5,427 bases of DNA from Dehalococcoidales bacterium (GCA_012520835.1 JAAYNN010000059.1:1-5427); one strand, 5' to 3'; counted from the stretch's first letter, positions 1-5,386 are shown. The notes: generated by a model not told the origin, from the letters alone. Made by a program: numbers and translations.

Positions 1-4
1 AGTT

Positions 5-129
5 TTGTCATGCTGAGCGCAGCGAAGCATCTAAATGCCATTCGATAAGCCTTAGATTCTTCGGCTTCGCCTCAGAATGACATTTGTGTGGGTACTCCGC
101 ACAACGAAGTTCCTGATTGTCATCCTGGG
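5..129 (+). repeat. Left copy of a 125-bp structured inverted repeat
   Basis: Bases 5-129 match the reverse complement of 4495-4619 with six differences (at 20, 83, 91, 99, 100 and 124), about 95% identity. The element has two hairpins. Hairpin A pairs 6-34 with 52-82, apart from two mismatches and a few unpaired bases, around a 17-base loop. Its arms start TGTCATGCTGAG and end CTCAGAATGACA. Hairpin B pairs 84-91 with 97-104, including one T-G wobble. A further TGTCATCCTGG motif lies at 118-128. There is no ORF of its own. It resembles the REP/MITE-like palindromic repeats scattered between genes in many bacteria; the family name is not known to me. The outer boundary falls at base 5, because the next bases no longer match the other copy. 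Confidence 0.9.
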
Positions 130-149
130 ATATCGGATGAGGTTTTTTT
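120..149 (+). terminator. Possible plus-strand rho-independent terminator
   Basis: TCATCC (120-125) pairs with GGATGA (135-140) around a 9-base loop, followed by GG and seven T residues (143-149). The T tract is on the plus strand, so it would stop transcription entering from a gene left of the window, convergent with the operon. The stem is short and only half G+C, so strength is doubtful. On the minus strand it would present an A tract before the hairpin and is not a canonical terminator for mutM. Its left arm overlaps the end of the 125-bp repeat. Confidence 0.4.
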
Positions 150-154
150 GCGCC

Positions 155-970
155 TTAATAATCTTCCTTCTGGCAATTCGGGCAAAAATAAGTGCCTCTC
201 TGGTGTAATCTGATGCGCTCGAGCGGAGTCCCGCAGACCGGGCATGGCTTATTTTTACAGTGAGCGACCTTGAACTGCCTGTGCGCTGTTCCCGTTTCTC
301 CATCCGGCCTGAAATAATTGGTGACGCTGGCACCCTTGTTCTTGATGCCCAGCCTCAACACCTCGCGGATTGCTTGATGGAGCTGCTTGATTTCTTTCTT
401 TGTCAGCGAATCGGCTGGCCTGGTCGGGTGGATTTTGGATGCAAACAATGCTTCATCGGCATACATGTTGCCGATGCCGGCAATCAAGCGCTGGTCCAGC
501 AGTATGCCTTTTATGGGTGTCTTTCGGTTTGCAAGCAACTCAGCTAACATTTCAACCGTAAACTGCTCGCCAAGCGGCTCCACGCCCAGTTTACCAAGGA
601 CACATCCGCAGTCCTTCACCAGTTGCATCCTGCCGAACTTGCGCGGGTCGTTGAAGTAGATTGCGCTGCCGTTATCCAGGTGAATGACGGCGCGGGTGTG
701 GGGTGGGGGATTATCGCGTCCCAGCATCAGCGAACCGCTCATGCGCATGTGCATAATCAGCCTGTATCCGCTTTCAAGTTCGAAAATCAGGTACTTGCCG
801 CGCCGGTCTATGCCGCTTATCTTCTGTCCTGCGATAAGGCGGGTAAATTCTTCTTTGGAGGGCTGTTGCAGTGTTCTATCCCAGAACAGCGTCACGCTCT
901 CGATTATTCTGCCGGCGACATGCGGCATCAGGTCGTTTTTTATGGTTTCGACTTCAGGCAGTTCAGGCAT
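155..970 (-). CDS. mutM: Formamidopyrimidine-DNA glycosylase (Fpg/MutM)
   Basis: Bifunctional base-excision repair enzyme of 271 residues that removes 8-oxoguanine and ring-opened purines and cleaves the abasic site. The N-terminus MPELPEVET carries the catalytic Pro2 and Glu3. Lys59 in RRGKYL corresponds to the conserved catalytic-site Lys. HMRMSG (74-79) and DPRKFG (108-113) are the loops with the base-displacing Met and Arg/Phe residues. The helix-two-turn-helix lies around 150-182, with GIGNMYADEA including Asn168. The C-terminal zinc finger uses C243, C246, C263 and C266, with Arg258 in the beta-hairpin. Length is normal and nothing is missing. The N-terminus indicates Fpg rather than Nei. 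The ATG follows AAGGG (978-982) at 7 bases. It is the last gene of the operon, overlaps the phosphatase gene by 31 bp, and is probably made by coupled translation from the polA transcript. No T-tracted terminator follows it. Confidence 0.98.
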   Translation of the reverse strand: MPELPEVETIKNDLMPHVAGRIIESVTLFWDRTLQQPSKEEFTRLIAGQKISGIDRRGKYLIFELESGYRLIMHMRMSGSLMLGRDNPPPHTRAVIHLDNGSAIYFNDPRKFGRMQLVKDCGCVLGKLGVEPLGEQFTVEMLAELLANRKTPIKGILLDQRLIAGIGNMYADEALFASKIHPTRPADSLTKKEIKQLHQAIREVLRLGIKNKGASVTNYFRPDGETGTAHRQFKVAHCKNKPCPVCGTPLERIRLHQRGTYFCPNCQKEDY

Positions 971-1575
971 TTCGAATCCCTTTTCAACAGGTATTTATAG
1001 ACAATTATAGCAGGAACAATCACCAGTATTCCTATTATCAGGCTGGATAAGACATCGCTTAACCAGTGCTGCTGCAGGTACAGGCGGGAAAATATCATTA
1101 TGGCGATTACCAGTCCGGCTATAATTTGCAGTACTGTGCACCAGGCTTTATTTTTTACCATCTGTGGCAGGAAATAGATTATCGATCCCATTAAGATTGA
1201 AGTATATATTGTATGCCCGCTGGGGAAGCTGTTTGCCAATCCATCCTCCAGCGGCCGCGGTCTGTCGATGAGGAATTTCAGCAGGTAGCTGATAACGACG
1301 CCGATATAAGGTACGCCGGCAATAAACAGCGCTGCTATTCTCTTTCTTAACAGCCAGCATATCAGTCCGATAATCAGGCTGGCGATGATGCAGCAGGGGA
1401 ATGCTCCGAGGTATGAAACAAGCGGCATCGCCGAGTCTAAAAAGCCGCACTGGATGCCGTTTATCCAGTTATTGAACGCTGCATCGCCGGGGAAACTCAT
1501 GCCTGAGATGACAGCGATAATGATAAATACCAGAAAGACAAGCAGCATCAGATAAGCGGTGCGATGTATGCTCAA
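940..1575 (-). CDS. PAP2-family membrane phosphatase
   Basis: Integral membrane protein of 211 residues from the type 2 phosphatidic acid phosphatase superfamily. The three signature motifs are complete: KX6RP with K100, R107 and P108; PSGH at 118-121; and SRX5HX3D with R164, the nucleophile candidate H170 and D174. About six hydrophobic segments can be seen (roughly 8-25, 52-76, 82-104, 122-138, 148-163, 176-198), and the tail is basic (KYLLKRDSK). Members hydrolyse phosphatidate, phosphatidylglycerol phosphate or undecaprenyl diphosphate at the membrane; the sequence alone does not tell which. The start is TTG at 1575, preceded by GGAG at 6 bases. The first ATG would be residue 10 and has less support. 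The gene lies 3 bp after polA and overlaps mutM by 31 bp, so it is part of their operon, an unexpected partner for two DNA-repair genes. Confidence 0.95.
   Translation of the reverse strand: MSIHRTAYLMLLVFLVFIIIAVISGMSFPGDAAFNNWINGIQCGFLDSAMPLVSYLGAFPCCIIASLIIGLICWLLRKRIAALFIAGVPYIGVVISYLLKFLIDRPRPLEDGLANSFPSGHTIYTSILMGSIIYFLPQMVKNKAWCTVLQIIAGLVIAIMIFSRLYLQQHWLSDVLSSLIIGILVIVPAIIVYKYLLKRDSKCLNCLKSKP
978..982 (-). promoter_or_regulatory. Ribosome binding site of mutM
   Basis: On the minus strand AAGGG lies 7 bases before the ATG at 970, inside the 3' end of the phosphatase gene. It supports the chosen start, which is also fixed by the catalytic Pro2 immediately after the initiator Met. Confidence 0.75.
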
Positions 1576-1578
1576 TGG

Positions 1579-4308
1579 CTACTCCATCTGCCCCCAGCTT
1601 TTGCCGCTCCTGGTTTCCACTTTTAACGGAATGCGCAGTGCGATGGCTTCCGACATTACCTTTACCGCCAGCCCGCGCATTGTATCCATCTCGTCGTCGG
1701 GCACTTCGAAAATAAGCTCGTCATGCACCTGTAATAACAGCCTGCTTTTCAGGCCGAGTTTTGCCATTTCCTTATCCAGTTTGACCATGGCTACCTTGAT
1801 GATATCGGCGGAGGTTCCCTGGACCGGCATATTGATTGCCATGCGCTCGGCGGCTTCGCGCAGATTGCGGTTGGAGGAGTTGACCTCCGGTATCAAGCGC
1901 CGTCTGCCCAGTATCGTCTGTACGTAGCCCAGCCGGCGCGCCTGTTCTTTCGTCTCTTCCAAGTATTCTTTTACGCGCGGATACTTCTCGAAGTAGGCGC
2001 TGATGAACTTTTCGGCTTCCTTTCTGCTGAATTCGGTAGCCTGTTCCAATCCGTAGCCGCTCATGCCGTAAATGACGCCGAAGTTGACGGTTTTTGCCAG
2101 GCGCCGCATATCGGCGGTCACTTTGCTTTTTTCCACTCCGAACAGCCTGATGGCAGTATCGGTATGTATGTCCTGGTCGCTTGTAAACGTTGCCACAAGC
2201 TGCGGGTCATCCGAAAGGTGTGCCAGCGCCCTCAAATCGATTTGCGAATAGTCCGCGGAGAGCAGTTGATAACCTGGCGGTGCGGTGAATGCCTGGCGGA
2301 TTTCCCTGCCCAGTTCGCCGCGCACCGGTATATTCTGGAGGTTGGGGTCGCTGGATGAAAGCCTGCCGGTGGTGGTCTTGGTCTGGTTGAAACTGGTATG
2401 CAGCCTGCCGGTCTTTGAACTGACAAGCTGGGGCAGGGCATCGACATAGGTCGATTTGAGCTTGGCAAGCTGGCGGTATTCCAGGATCAGCTCTATGATG
2501 GGGTCTTTACCTTTAAGTTCCTCTAATACGGAGGCATCGGTGGAAAGGCCGCTCCTGGTCTTGCGTGCCGCTGGCAGCTTCATTTCCTGGAAAAGCACCT
2601 GGCTGAGCTGCTTCGGCGAATTGATGTTAAAGCGCCGTTTGGCAAGACTGTGGATACCCTCTTCCAGTTCCTGAAGCCTCTTCCCCAGCCTGCCCGACAT
2701 CTCTGCCAGCAGGCTGGTATCCAGTGCAATTCCCTGCCGTTCCATCTTCATTAAAATCGGTACCAGCGGCATCTCGACATCGGCGTAGAGCTTCCATAAA
2801 TCCTGCTCTTTCAACTCCTTATCGAAGAGCTTATCCAATCTTCCCGTATAATCGGCATCGGCGCAGGCGTATTTGCCGGCAACGGAGACCTCTACCTGCG
2901 ACATGTTGATCTGGTTCTTGCCCGAACCGATAAGCTCGCTGATTTCGGTCATTTCGGTATCCAGCCGGTTGAAAACCAGTGCTTTCAATCCCAGCGATTT
3001 TTCTCCCAAAAGGTAGGCGGCGACCATGGTATCGGAAACAAGGTTGTTGACGCTGATTCCGTATTCCGCCAGAACCTCCATATCGAACTTGGCATTATGG
3101 GCGATTTTGGCAATCTTTTCATCCGCAAAAAGCGGTTTCAGTTTTAAGGCAACCTCTTCAACCGCAAGCTGCTGCACCTGTTCCCAGCCGATATGTCCGA
3201 CGGGTATATAATAGGCTTCGCCCGGGGCAGGCGAGAGGGATATGCCCACCAGTTGCGTGTTCAGGGCATCCAGCCCGGTGGTTTCGGTATCGAAGGCAAA
3301 GGCACCCTTCTCTTTCAGCCTTTTTACCAGTTTATCCAGAGCGTCTGTCGAGCAGACGATGTCATATTTCGTTTCCACCTTTTCGGTCATATCGAAGCTT
3401 AATTGGGGACACGACGTCTTCTCCGGCTTTGCGCTTTCCGCGCCCGGAAGCCTTGAAAGCAATTTCGTAAACTCCAGTTCATGGAAGAAGGCGACAGCTT
3501 TATCGCGGTCGAAGTTATCGACATCGGAACTGGCGAGGTCAAGCTCGATGGGCATATCGCTGGCTATCGTTGCCAGCGCCCTGCATTTACGCGCGATTTC
3601 CTCGTTTTGCCGCAGTTTCTCGCGCAGTTTAACGGGGGTCACCTCGTCCAGGCGATTATAGATATCATCCACCCCCCCGAAGGCCTGAATCAGCTTGACA
3701 GCGGTCTTATCTCCGATGCCGTTTACGCCCGGGATGTTGTCGGATTTATCTCCCACCAGCGCTTTCAGGTCGGCGATATGTTCGGGCGGCACGCCGTATC
3801 TCTCGTTAACGGTCTCCGCTTCGTACAAAATCGTATCCCCGAAGGTGCTTTGCGGCTTGGGATAGAGCACTTTTACGTTATCCGATACCAGCTGCATGGC
3901 GTCGGCATCTCCCGTGACGATAACGCTTTCAATTCCCTGTTCGCCGGCTTTTTTACTGAGTGTTCCGATGACATCATCCGCTTCGTAGCCGTCCATTTCG
4001 AAGATGGGGATGCTGAAAGAGGATGCCAGTTCGCGTGCTCTGGCCAGCTGGCTGACCAAATCATCCGGCGTCGGCGGCCGGTTGGCTTTATAATCGGCAA
4101 ATATTTCCTTGCGGAAGGTGGGGGCTTTGCGGTCGAAAGCGATGGCGTAATAATCCGGCTTCAGTTCGTTCAGGATTCGCAGCAGCATGTTGGTAAAGCC
4201 GTAAACCGCCTGTATTGGCTCGCCGGTCTTTTTAACGGTCAGGGGAGGCATGGCATGATAGGCGCGGTGCACCAGTGCATTGCCGTCAATCAGCAGTATC
4301 TTTTTCAT
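1579..4308 (-). CDS. polA: DNA polymerase I, three-domain, with 5'-3' nuclease and proofreading motifs intact
   Basis: Full-length family A polymerase of 909 residues, used in repair gap filling and Okazaki primer removal. The 5' nuclease domain spans about 1-290; its metal ligands D8, D59, E109, D111, D112, D134, D136, D187 and D190 are present, followed by a helix-hairpin-helix at about 192-205. The 3'-5' exonuclease domain spans about 315-500 and has all three motifs: Exo I D340/E342 in FDTETTGL, Exo II D409 in NAKFD, and Exo III Y480/D484. Proofreading should therefore be active, unlike in Thermus or Bacillus PolA. The polymerase domain has motif A with D686 (SADYSQID), motif B with R735, K739, F743 and Y747, and motif C with D863/E864 (VHDE). 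Phe743 is the E. coli Phe762 equivalent and predicts discrimination against dideoxynucleotides. The ATG at 4308 is fixed by the canonical MKKILLIDGN start with D8 close behind. First gene of the operon. Confidence 0.99.
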   Translation of the reverse strand: MKKILLIDGNALVHRAYHAMPPLTVKKTGEPIQAVYGFTNMLLRILNELKPDYYAIAFDRKAPTFRKEIFADYKANRPPTPDDLVSQLARARELASSFSIPIFEMDGYEADDVIGTLSKKAGEQGIESVIVTGDADAMQLVSDNVKVLYPKPQSTFGDTILYEAETVNERYGVPPEHIADLKALVGDKSDNIPGVNGIGDKTAVKLIQAFGGVDDIYNRLDEVTPVKLREKLRQNEEIARKCRALATIASDMPIELDLASSDVDNFDRDKAVAFFHELEFTKLLSRLPGAESAKPEKTSCPQLSFDMTEKVETKYDIVCSTDALDKLVKRLKEKGAFAFDTETTGLDALNTQLVGISLSPAPGEAYYIPVGHIGWEQVQQLAVEEVALKLKPLFADEKIAKIAHNAKFDMEVLAEYGISVNNLVSDTMVAAYLLGEKSLGLKALVFNRLDTEMTEISELIGSGKNQINMSQVEVSVAGKYACADADYTGRLDKLFDKELKEQDLWKLYADVEMPLVPILMKMERQGIALDTSLLAEMSGRLGKRLQELEEGIHSLAKRRFNINSPKQLSQVLFQEMKLPAARKTRSGLSTDASVLEELKGKDPIIELILEYRQLAKLKSTYVDALPQLVSSKTGRLHTSFNQTKTTTGRLSSSDPNLQNIPVRGELGREIRQAFTAPPGYQLLSADYSQIDLRALAHLSDDPQLVATFTSDQDIHTDTAIRLFGVEKSKVTADMRRLAKTVNFGVIYGMSGYGLEQATEFSRKEAEKFISAYFEKYPRVKEYLEETKEQARRLGYVQTILGRRRLIPEVNSSNRNLREAAERMAINMPVQGTSADIIKVAMVKLDKEMAKLGLKSRLLLQVHDELIFEVPDDEMDTMRGLAVKVMSEAIALRIPLKVETRSGKSWGQME
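1582..1585 (-). promoter_or_regulatory. Ribosome binding site of the phosphatase gene, inside the polA stop region
   Basis: The last polA codons read ATGGAGTAG on the minus strand. The GGAG in them is a Shine-Dalgarno site 6 bases before the TTG start at 1575. This placement decides the TTG start and suggests that ribosomes finishing polA re-initiate on the phosphatase gene. Confidence 0.65.
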
Positions 4309-4314
4309 GCCTCT

Positions 4315-4323
4315 ATTATAACA
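4315..4323 (-). promoter_or_regulatory. Extended -10 promoter at the polA start
   Basis: The minus strand reads TGTTATAAT, a perfect extended -10 (TGnTATAAT), ending only 6 bases before the polA ATG. Transcription would begin at about 4308, at or next to the A of the start codon, giving a leaderless or nearly leaderless mRNA. No good -35 lies at 16-18 bases, which is usual for extended -10 promoters. AGAGGC in the 6-base gap includes GAGG, but it is too close to the ATG to be a normal ribosome binding site. Confidence 0.6.
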
Positions 4324-4376
4324 GACCGGGGGAGGGGAGAAATAGCAAGCAGGTATTCACGGTATCAGGTTTCGAT

Positions 4377-4404
4377 ATTATATTAACCCCACCCCAGATG
4401 TTGA
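4377..4404 (-). promoter_or_regulatory. Possible second, upstream polA promoter
   Basis: On the minus strand TCAACA (4399-4404, four of six -35 consensus bases) is 16 bases from a perfect TATAAT (4377-4382). Initiation near 4370 would give a leader of about 60 bases. The -35 half lies in the conserved GATGTTGAG edge of a small repeat, so the repeat may have contributed promoter sequence. The evidence is consensus match only. Confidence 0.35.
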
Positions 4405-4442
4405 GTTACGGCAAGCCGTAACGAAATCCCGATTTATCGGGA
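4397..4442. repeat. Small hairpin repeat, copy 1
   Basis: The segment GATGTTGAG ... ACGAAATCCCGA ... TCGGGA recurs at 4748-4792. In this copy the variable part forms the palindrome GTTACGGC-AA-GCCGTAAC (4405-4422), followed by TCCCGAT-TT-ATCGGGA (4427-4442). A third short stem, ATTCGT with ACGAAT (4447-4463), follows directly. The stems are perfect but the apparent loops are 2 bases, so in RNA the terminal pairs would open. The TCGGGATTT on the minus strand has only a weak T tail, so I do not call it a terminator. Confidence 0.65.
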
Positions 4443-4494
4443 CTTCATTCGTCCTTCACGAATTCAGCATGACATTTAGTTAGGCTACCACAAA

Positions 4495-4619
4495 CCCAGC
4501 ATGACAATCAGGAACTTCGTTGTATGGAGTACTCACACAATTGTCATTCTGAGGCGAAGCCGAAGAATCTAAGGCTTATCGAATGGCATTTAGATGCTTC
4601 GCTACGCTCAGCATGACAA
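4495..4619 (-). repeat. Right copy of the 125-bp structured inverted repeat
   Basis: Reverse complement of the left copy at 5-129 with six differences. It lies upstream of polA, so the two copies face each other across the whole polA-phosphatase-mutM operon. Hairpin A arms are 4542-4572 and 4590-4618, with TGTCATTCTGAG and CTCAGCATGACA at their outer edges; hairpin B lies at 4520-4540. Immediately inward, more degenerate copies of the TCAGCATGACA edge occur at 4464-4474 and 4496-4506. No flanking target-site duplication can be judged, because only 4 bases lie outside the left copy. Confidence 0.9.
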
Positions 4620-4626
4620 TGTTAAA

Positions 4627-4664
4627 TGTCATCCTGAAGCCCCGACAAGTCGGGACTGAAGGAT
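4627..4664. repeat. Hairpin repeat with TGTCATCCTGA edge
   Basis: TGTCATCCTGAAG (4627-4639) has the same edge motif as the 125-bp repeat. An outer stem ATCCT (4631-4635) with AGGAT (4660-4664) encloses the inner palindrome CCCGAC-AA-GTCGGG (4641-4654). The edge also forms ATGACA/TGTCAT (4613-4632) with the end of the neighbouring 125-bp copy. It is probably a related member of the same dispersed family. Confidence 0.6.
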
Positions 4665-4747
4665 TCGGGGGGTGGGGAGAAGCAGCACAAAGGCTGCCAT
4701 GACATCAGGGAGAAATAAGATTTCCGCTCGTCTTGAGTATATCGAAG

Positions 4748-4792
4748 GATGTTGAGTTTCGTAGTTCGGAACGAAATCCCGACAGGTCGGGA
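4748..4792. repeat. Small hairpin repeat, copy 2
   Basis: Second copy of the element at 4397-4442, same orientation, sharing the GATGTTGAG edge and the ACGAAATCCCGA block. The variable part differs in sequence but still pairs: TTTCGT (4757-4762) with ACGAAA (4771-4776). The second palindrome is TCCCGAC-AG-GTCGGGA (4777-4792). Base changes that leave both stems intact suggest that the structure matters to the element. Confidence 0.6.
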
Positions 4793-4800
4793 TCGAATTT

Positions 4801-4843
4801 ATAGCAGCGTCTGGTTAATGTCCAAAACAACCATAACTGCTAT
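4801..4843. other. Stem-loop downstream of the receiver gene
   Basis: ATAGCAG (4801-4807) pairs with CTGCTAT (4837-4843), and inside it GGTT (4813-4816) pairs with AACC (4829-4832). It starts about 25 bases after the receiver stop codon on the minus strand and could protect or end that transcript. There is no T tract, so a rho-independent terminator is not supported. Confidence 0.35.
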
Positions 4844-4868
4844 TGACTGAAAGGAAGACAAACAGGCT

Positions 4869-5288
4869 CTATTCGGTTATCGGGCTTTCCCGACGTCTTT
4901 TTTCACTTGCCGGCATATCCCACGTTCTTCTTCTGTGAAGCGCTTTCAGACGGGCGATGAAAACAGCTTTATTGAACGGCACTGCTATATAATCGCTGGC
5001 GCCGGCATTGAAGGCACGTACCAGAGTATTTGAATCCCTATCCATGGATAGGACGATAATCGGTATATCGGAATCGTCGCGAATCGTTTCTATCAAATTG
5101 AAGCAGGGGATATCTTCTAATTTAATGCCAATTATAATCAGATCCGGGCAATTCCCGTTTTTAACCGCCTCCAGGCATTGTTTGCCGGAAGTGGTAGTTG
5201 CTAATTCCCAATCCGGTTGCTGAATGCTCAGCGTTTTTTCAACATATCCGGTTACTTCTGTTTCGCTGCAGGCAATAAGTATTTTCAT
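4869..5288 (-). CDS. Stand-alone degenerate receiver-domain (pseudo-receiver) protein
   Basis: 139-residue protein with the CheY-like receiver fold pattern and no output domain. Landmarks are MKILIACSETE at the N-terminus, PDLIIIG at 48-54, PIIVLSM at 76-82, and GASDYIAVPF at 96-105. The phosphoacceptor Asp position is Gly54 (codon GGC at 5127-5129, one base from GAC). The conserved Lys before Pro is Val103, and the usual acidic pair after strand 1 is CSETE. Ser81 and Tyr100 remain at the Thr/Ser and switch-aromatic positions. Aspartyl phosphorelay is therefore unlikely; family knowledge suggests constitutive or protein/ligand-controlled signalling. The ending FIARLKALHRRRT resembles the receiver-linker border of OmpR-type regulators, so loss of a DNA-binding domain is possible; the last 18 residues are a charged tail. 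The ATG follows AAGGAC (5297-5302) at 8 bases. A good promoter lies upstream, and the gene is separated from polA by 560 bp. Confidence 0.88.
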   Translation of the reverse strand: MKILIACSETEVTGYVEKTLSIQQPDWELATTTSGKQCLEAVKNGNCPDLIIIGIKLEDIPCFNLIETIRDDSDIPIIVLSMDRDSNTLVRAFNAGASDYIAVPFNKAVFIARLKALHRRRTWDMPASEKRRRESPITE

Positions 5289-5296
5289 CGTTTTGT

Positions 5297-5302
5297 GTCC
5301 TT
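5297..5302 (-). promoter_or_regulatory. Ribosome binding site of the receiver gene
   Basis: The minus strand reads AAGGAC 8 bases before the ATG at 5288, which supports that start codon. Confidence 0.7.
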
Positions 5303-5315
5303 ATTTCTTAACAAG

Positions 5316-5344
5316 AGGATAGCACAACGGAATATTTAAGTCAA
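5316..5344 (-). promoter_or_regulatory. Sigma-70-type promoter of the receiver gene
   Basis: On the minus strand TTGACT (5339-5344, five of six -35 consensus bases) is separated by exactly 17 bases from TATCCT (5316-5321, four of six). Initiation near 5309 would give a leader of about 20 bases containing the ribosome binding site. Confidence 0.65.
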
Positions 5345-5355
5345 TATATCGCTTG

Positions 5356-5386
5356 GGTTTGAATCAAGGATATGTGATTCGAATCC
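5356..5386. promoter_or_regulatory. Inverted repeat upstream of the receiver promoter, possible operator
   Basis: GGTTTGAATCA (5356-5366) and TGATTCGAATCC (5375-5386) form an inverted repeat with one extra base and one mismatch around an 8-base spacer. The right arm contains the perfect palindrome GATTCGAATC (5376-5385). Its centre is about 60 bases upstream of the inferred start site, a usual position for an activator site. It could instead be a hairpin belonging to an upstream gene outside the window. Confidence 0.4.

Larger units (their letters stand above)
4309..4868. other. 560-bp gene-free region filled with repeats and hairpins
   Basis: Between the polA start and the end of the receiver gene I see no convincing coding sequence. 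The region contains polA promoter signals (4315-4404), three successive short palindromes (4405-4463), the right 125-bp repeat (4495-4619), a hairpin with TGTCATCCTGA edge (4627-4664), a second small repeat copy (4748-4792) and a long stem-loop (4801-4843). G-rich runs lie at 4327-4337 and 4667-4677, each followed by GAGAA. No RNA gene with a recognisable conserved fold was found. Confidence 0.75.

Noticed and set aside
52..333. Minus-strand 93-codon frame overlapping the end of mutM and the left repeat
   Set aside because: Runs out of frame through mutM and then through the hairpin repeat; the composition reflects the repeat, not a protein.
623..1000. Plus-strand open frame of 125 codons opposite mutM
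   Set aside because: Antisense shadow of the well-supported mutM and phosphatase genes, with no ribosome binding site or motif.
3481..4386. 301-codon plus-strand open frame opposite the 5' part of polA
   Set aside because: It is antisense to a certain polA sequence, has no ribosome binding site at its start and no recognisable domain; it is explained by codon bias of the real gene.
5..4619. Composite transposon interpretation of the inverted repeats
   Set aside because: No transposase or integrase lies between them, the cargo is a housekeeping operon, and target-site duplications cannot be assessed at the left edge of the window.
4665..4682. G-rich tract considered as a G-quadruplex
   Set aside because: Only two substantial G runs are present, fewer than the four needed within one strand.
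4818..4850. Ten-codon plus-strand ORF starting ATGTCCAAAACA
   Set aside because: Too short, no ribosome binding site, and it lies within the stem-loop sequence.
4880..4903. Plus-strand hairpin TCGGG/CCCGA followed after four bases by six T
   Set aside because: It lies inside the 3' end of the receiver gene on the non-coding strand, has a 5-bp stem and no upstream plus-strand gene to terminate; probably chance.
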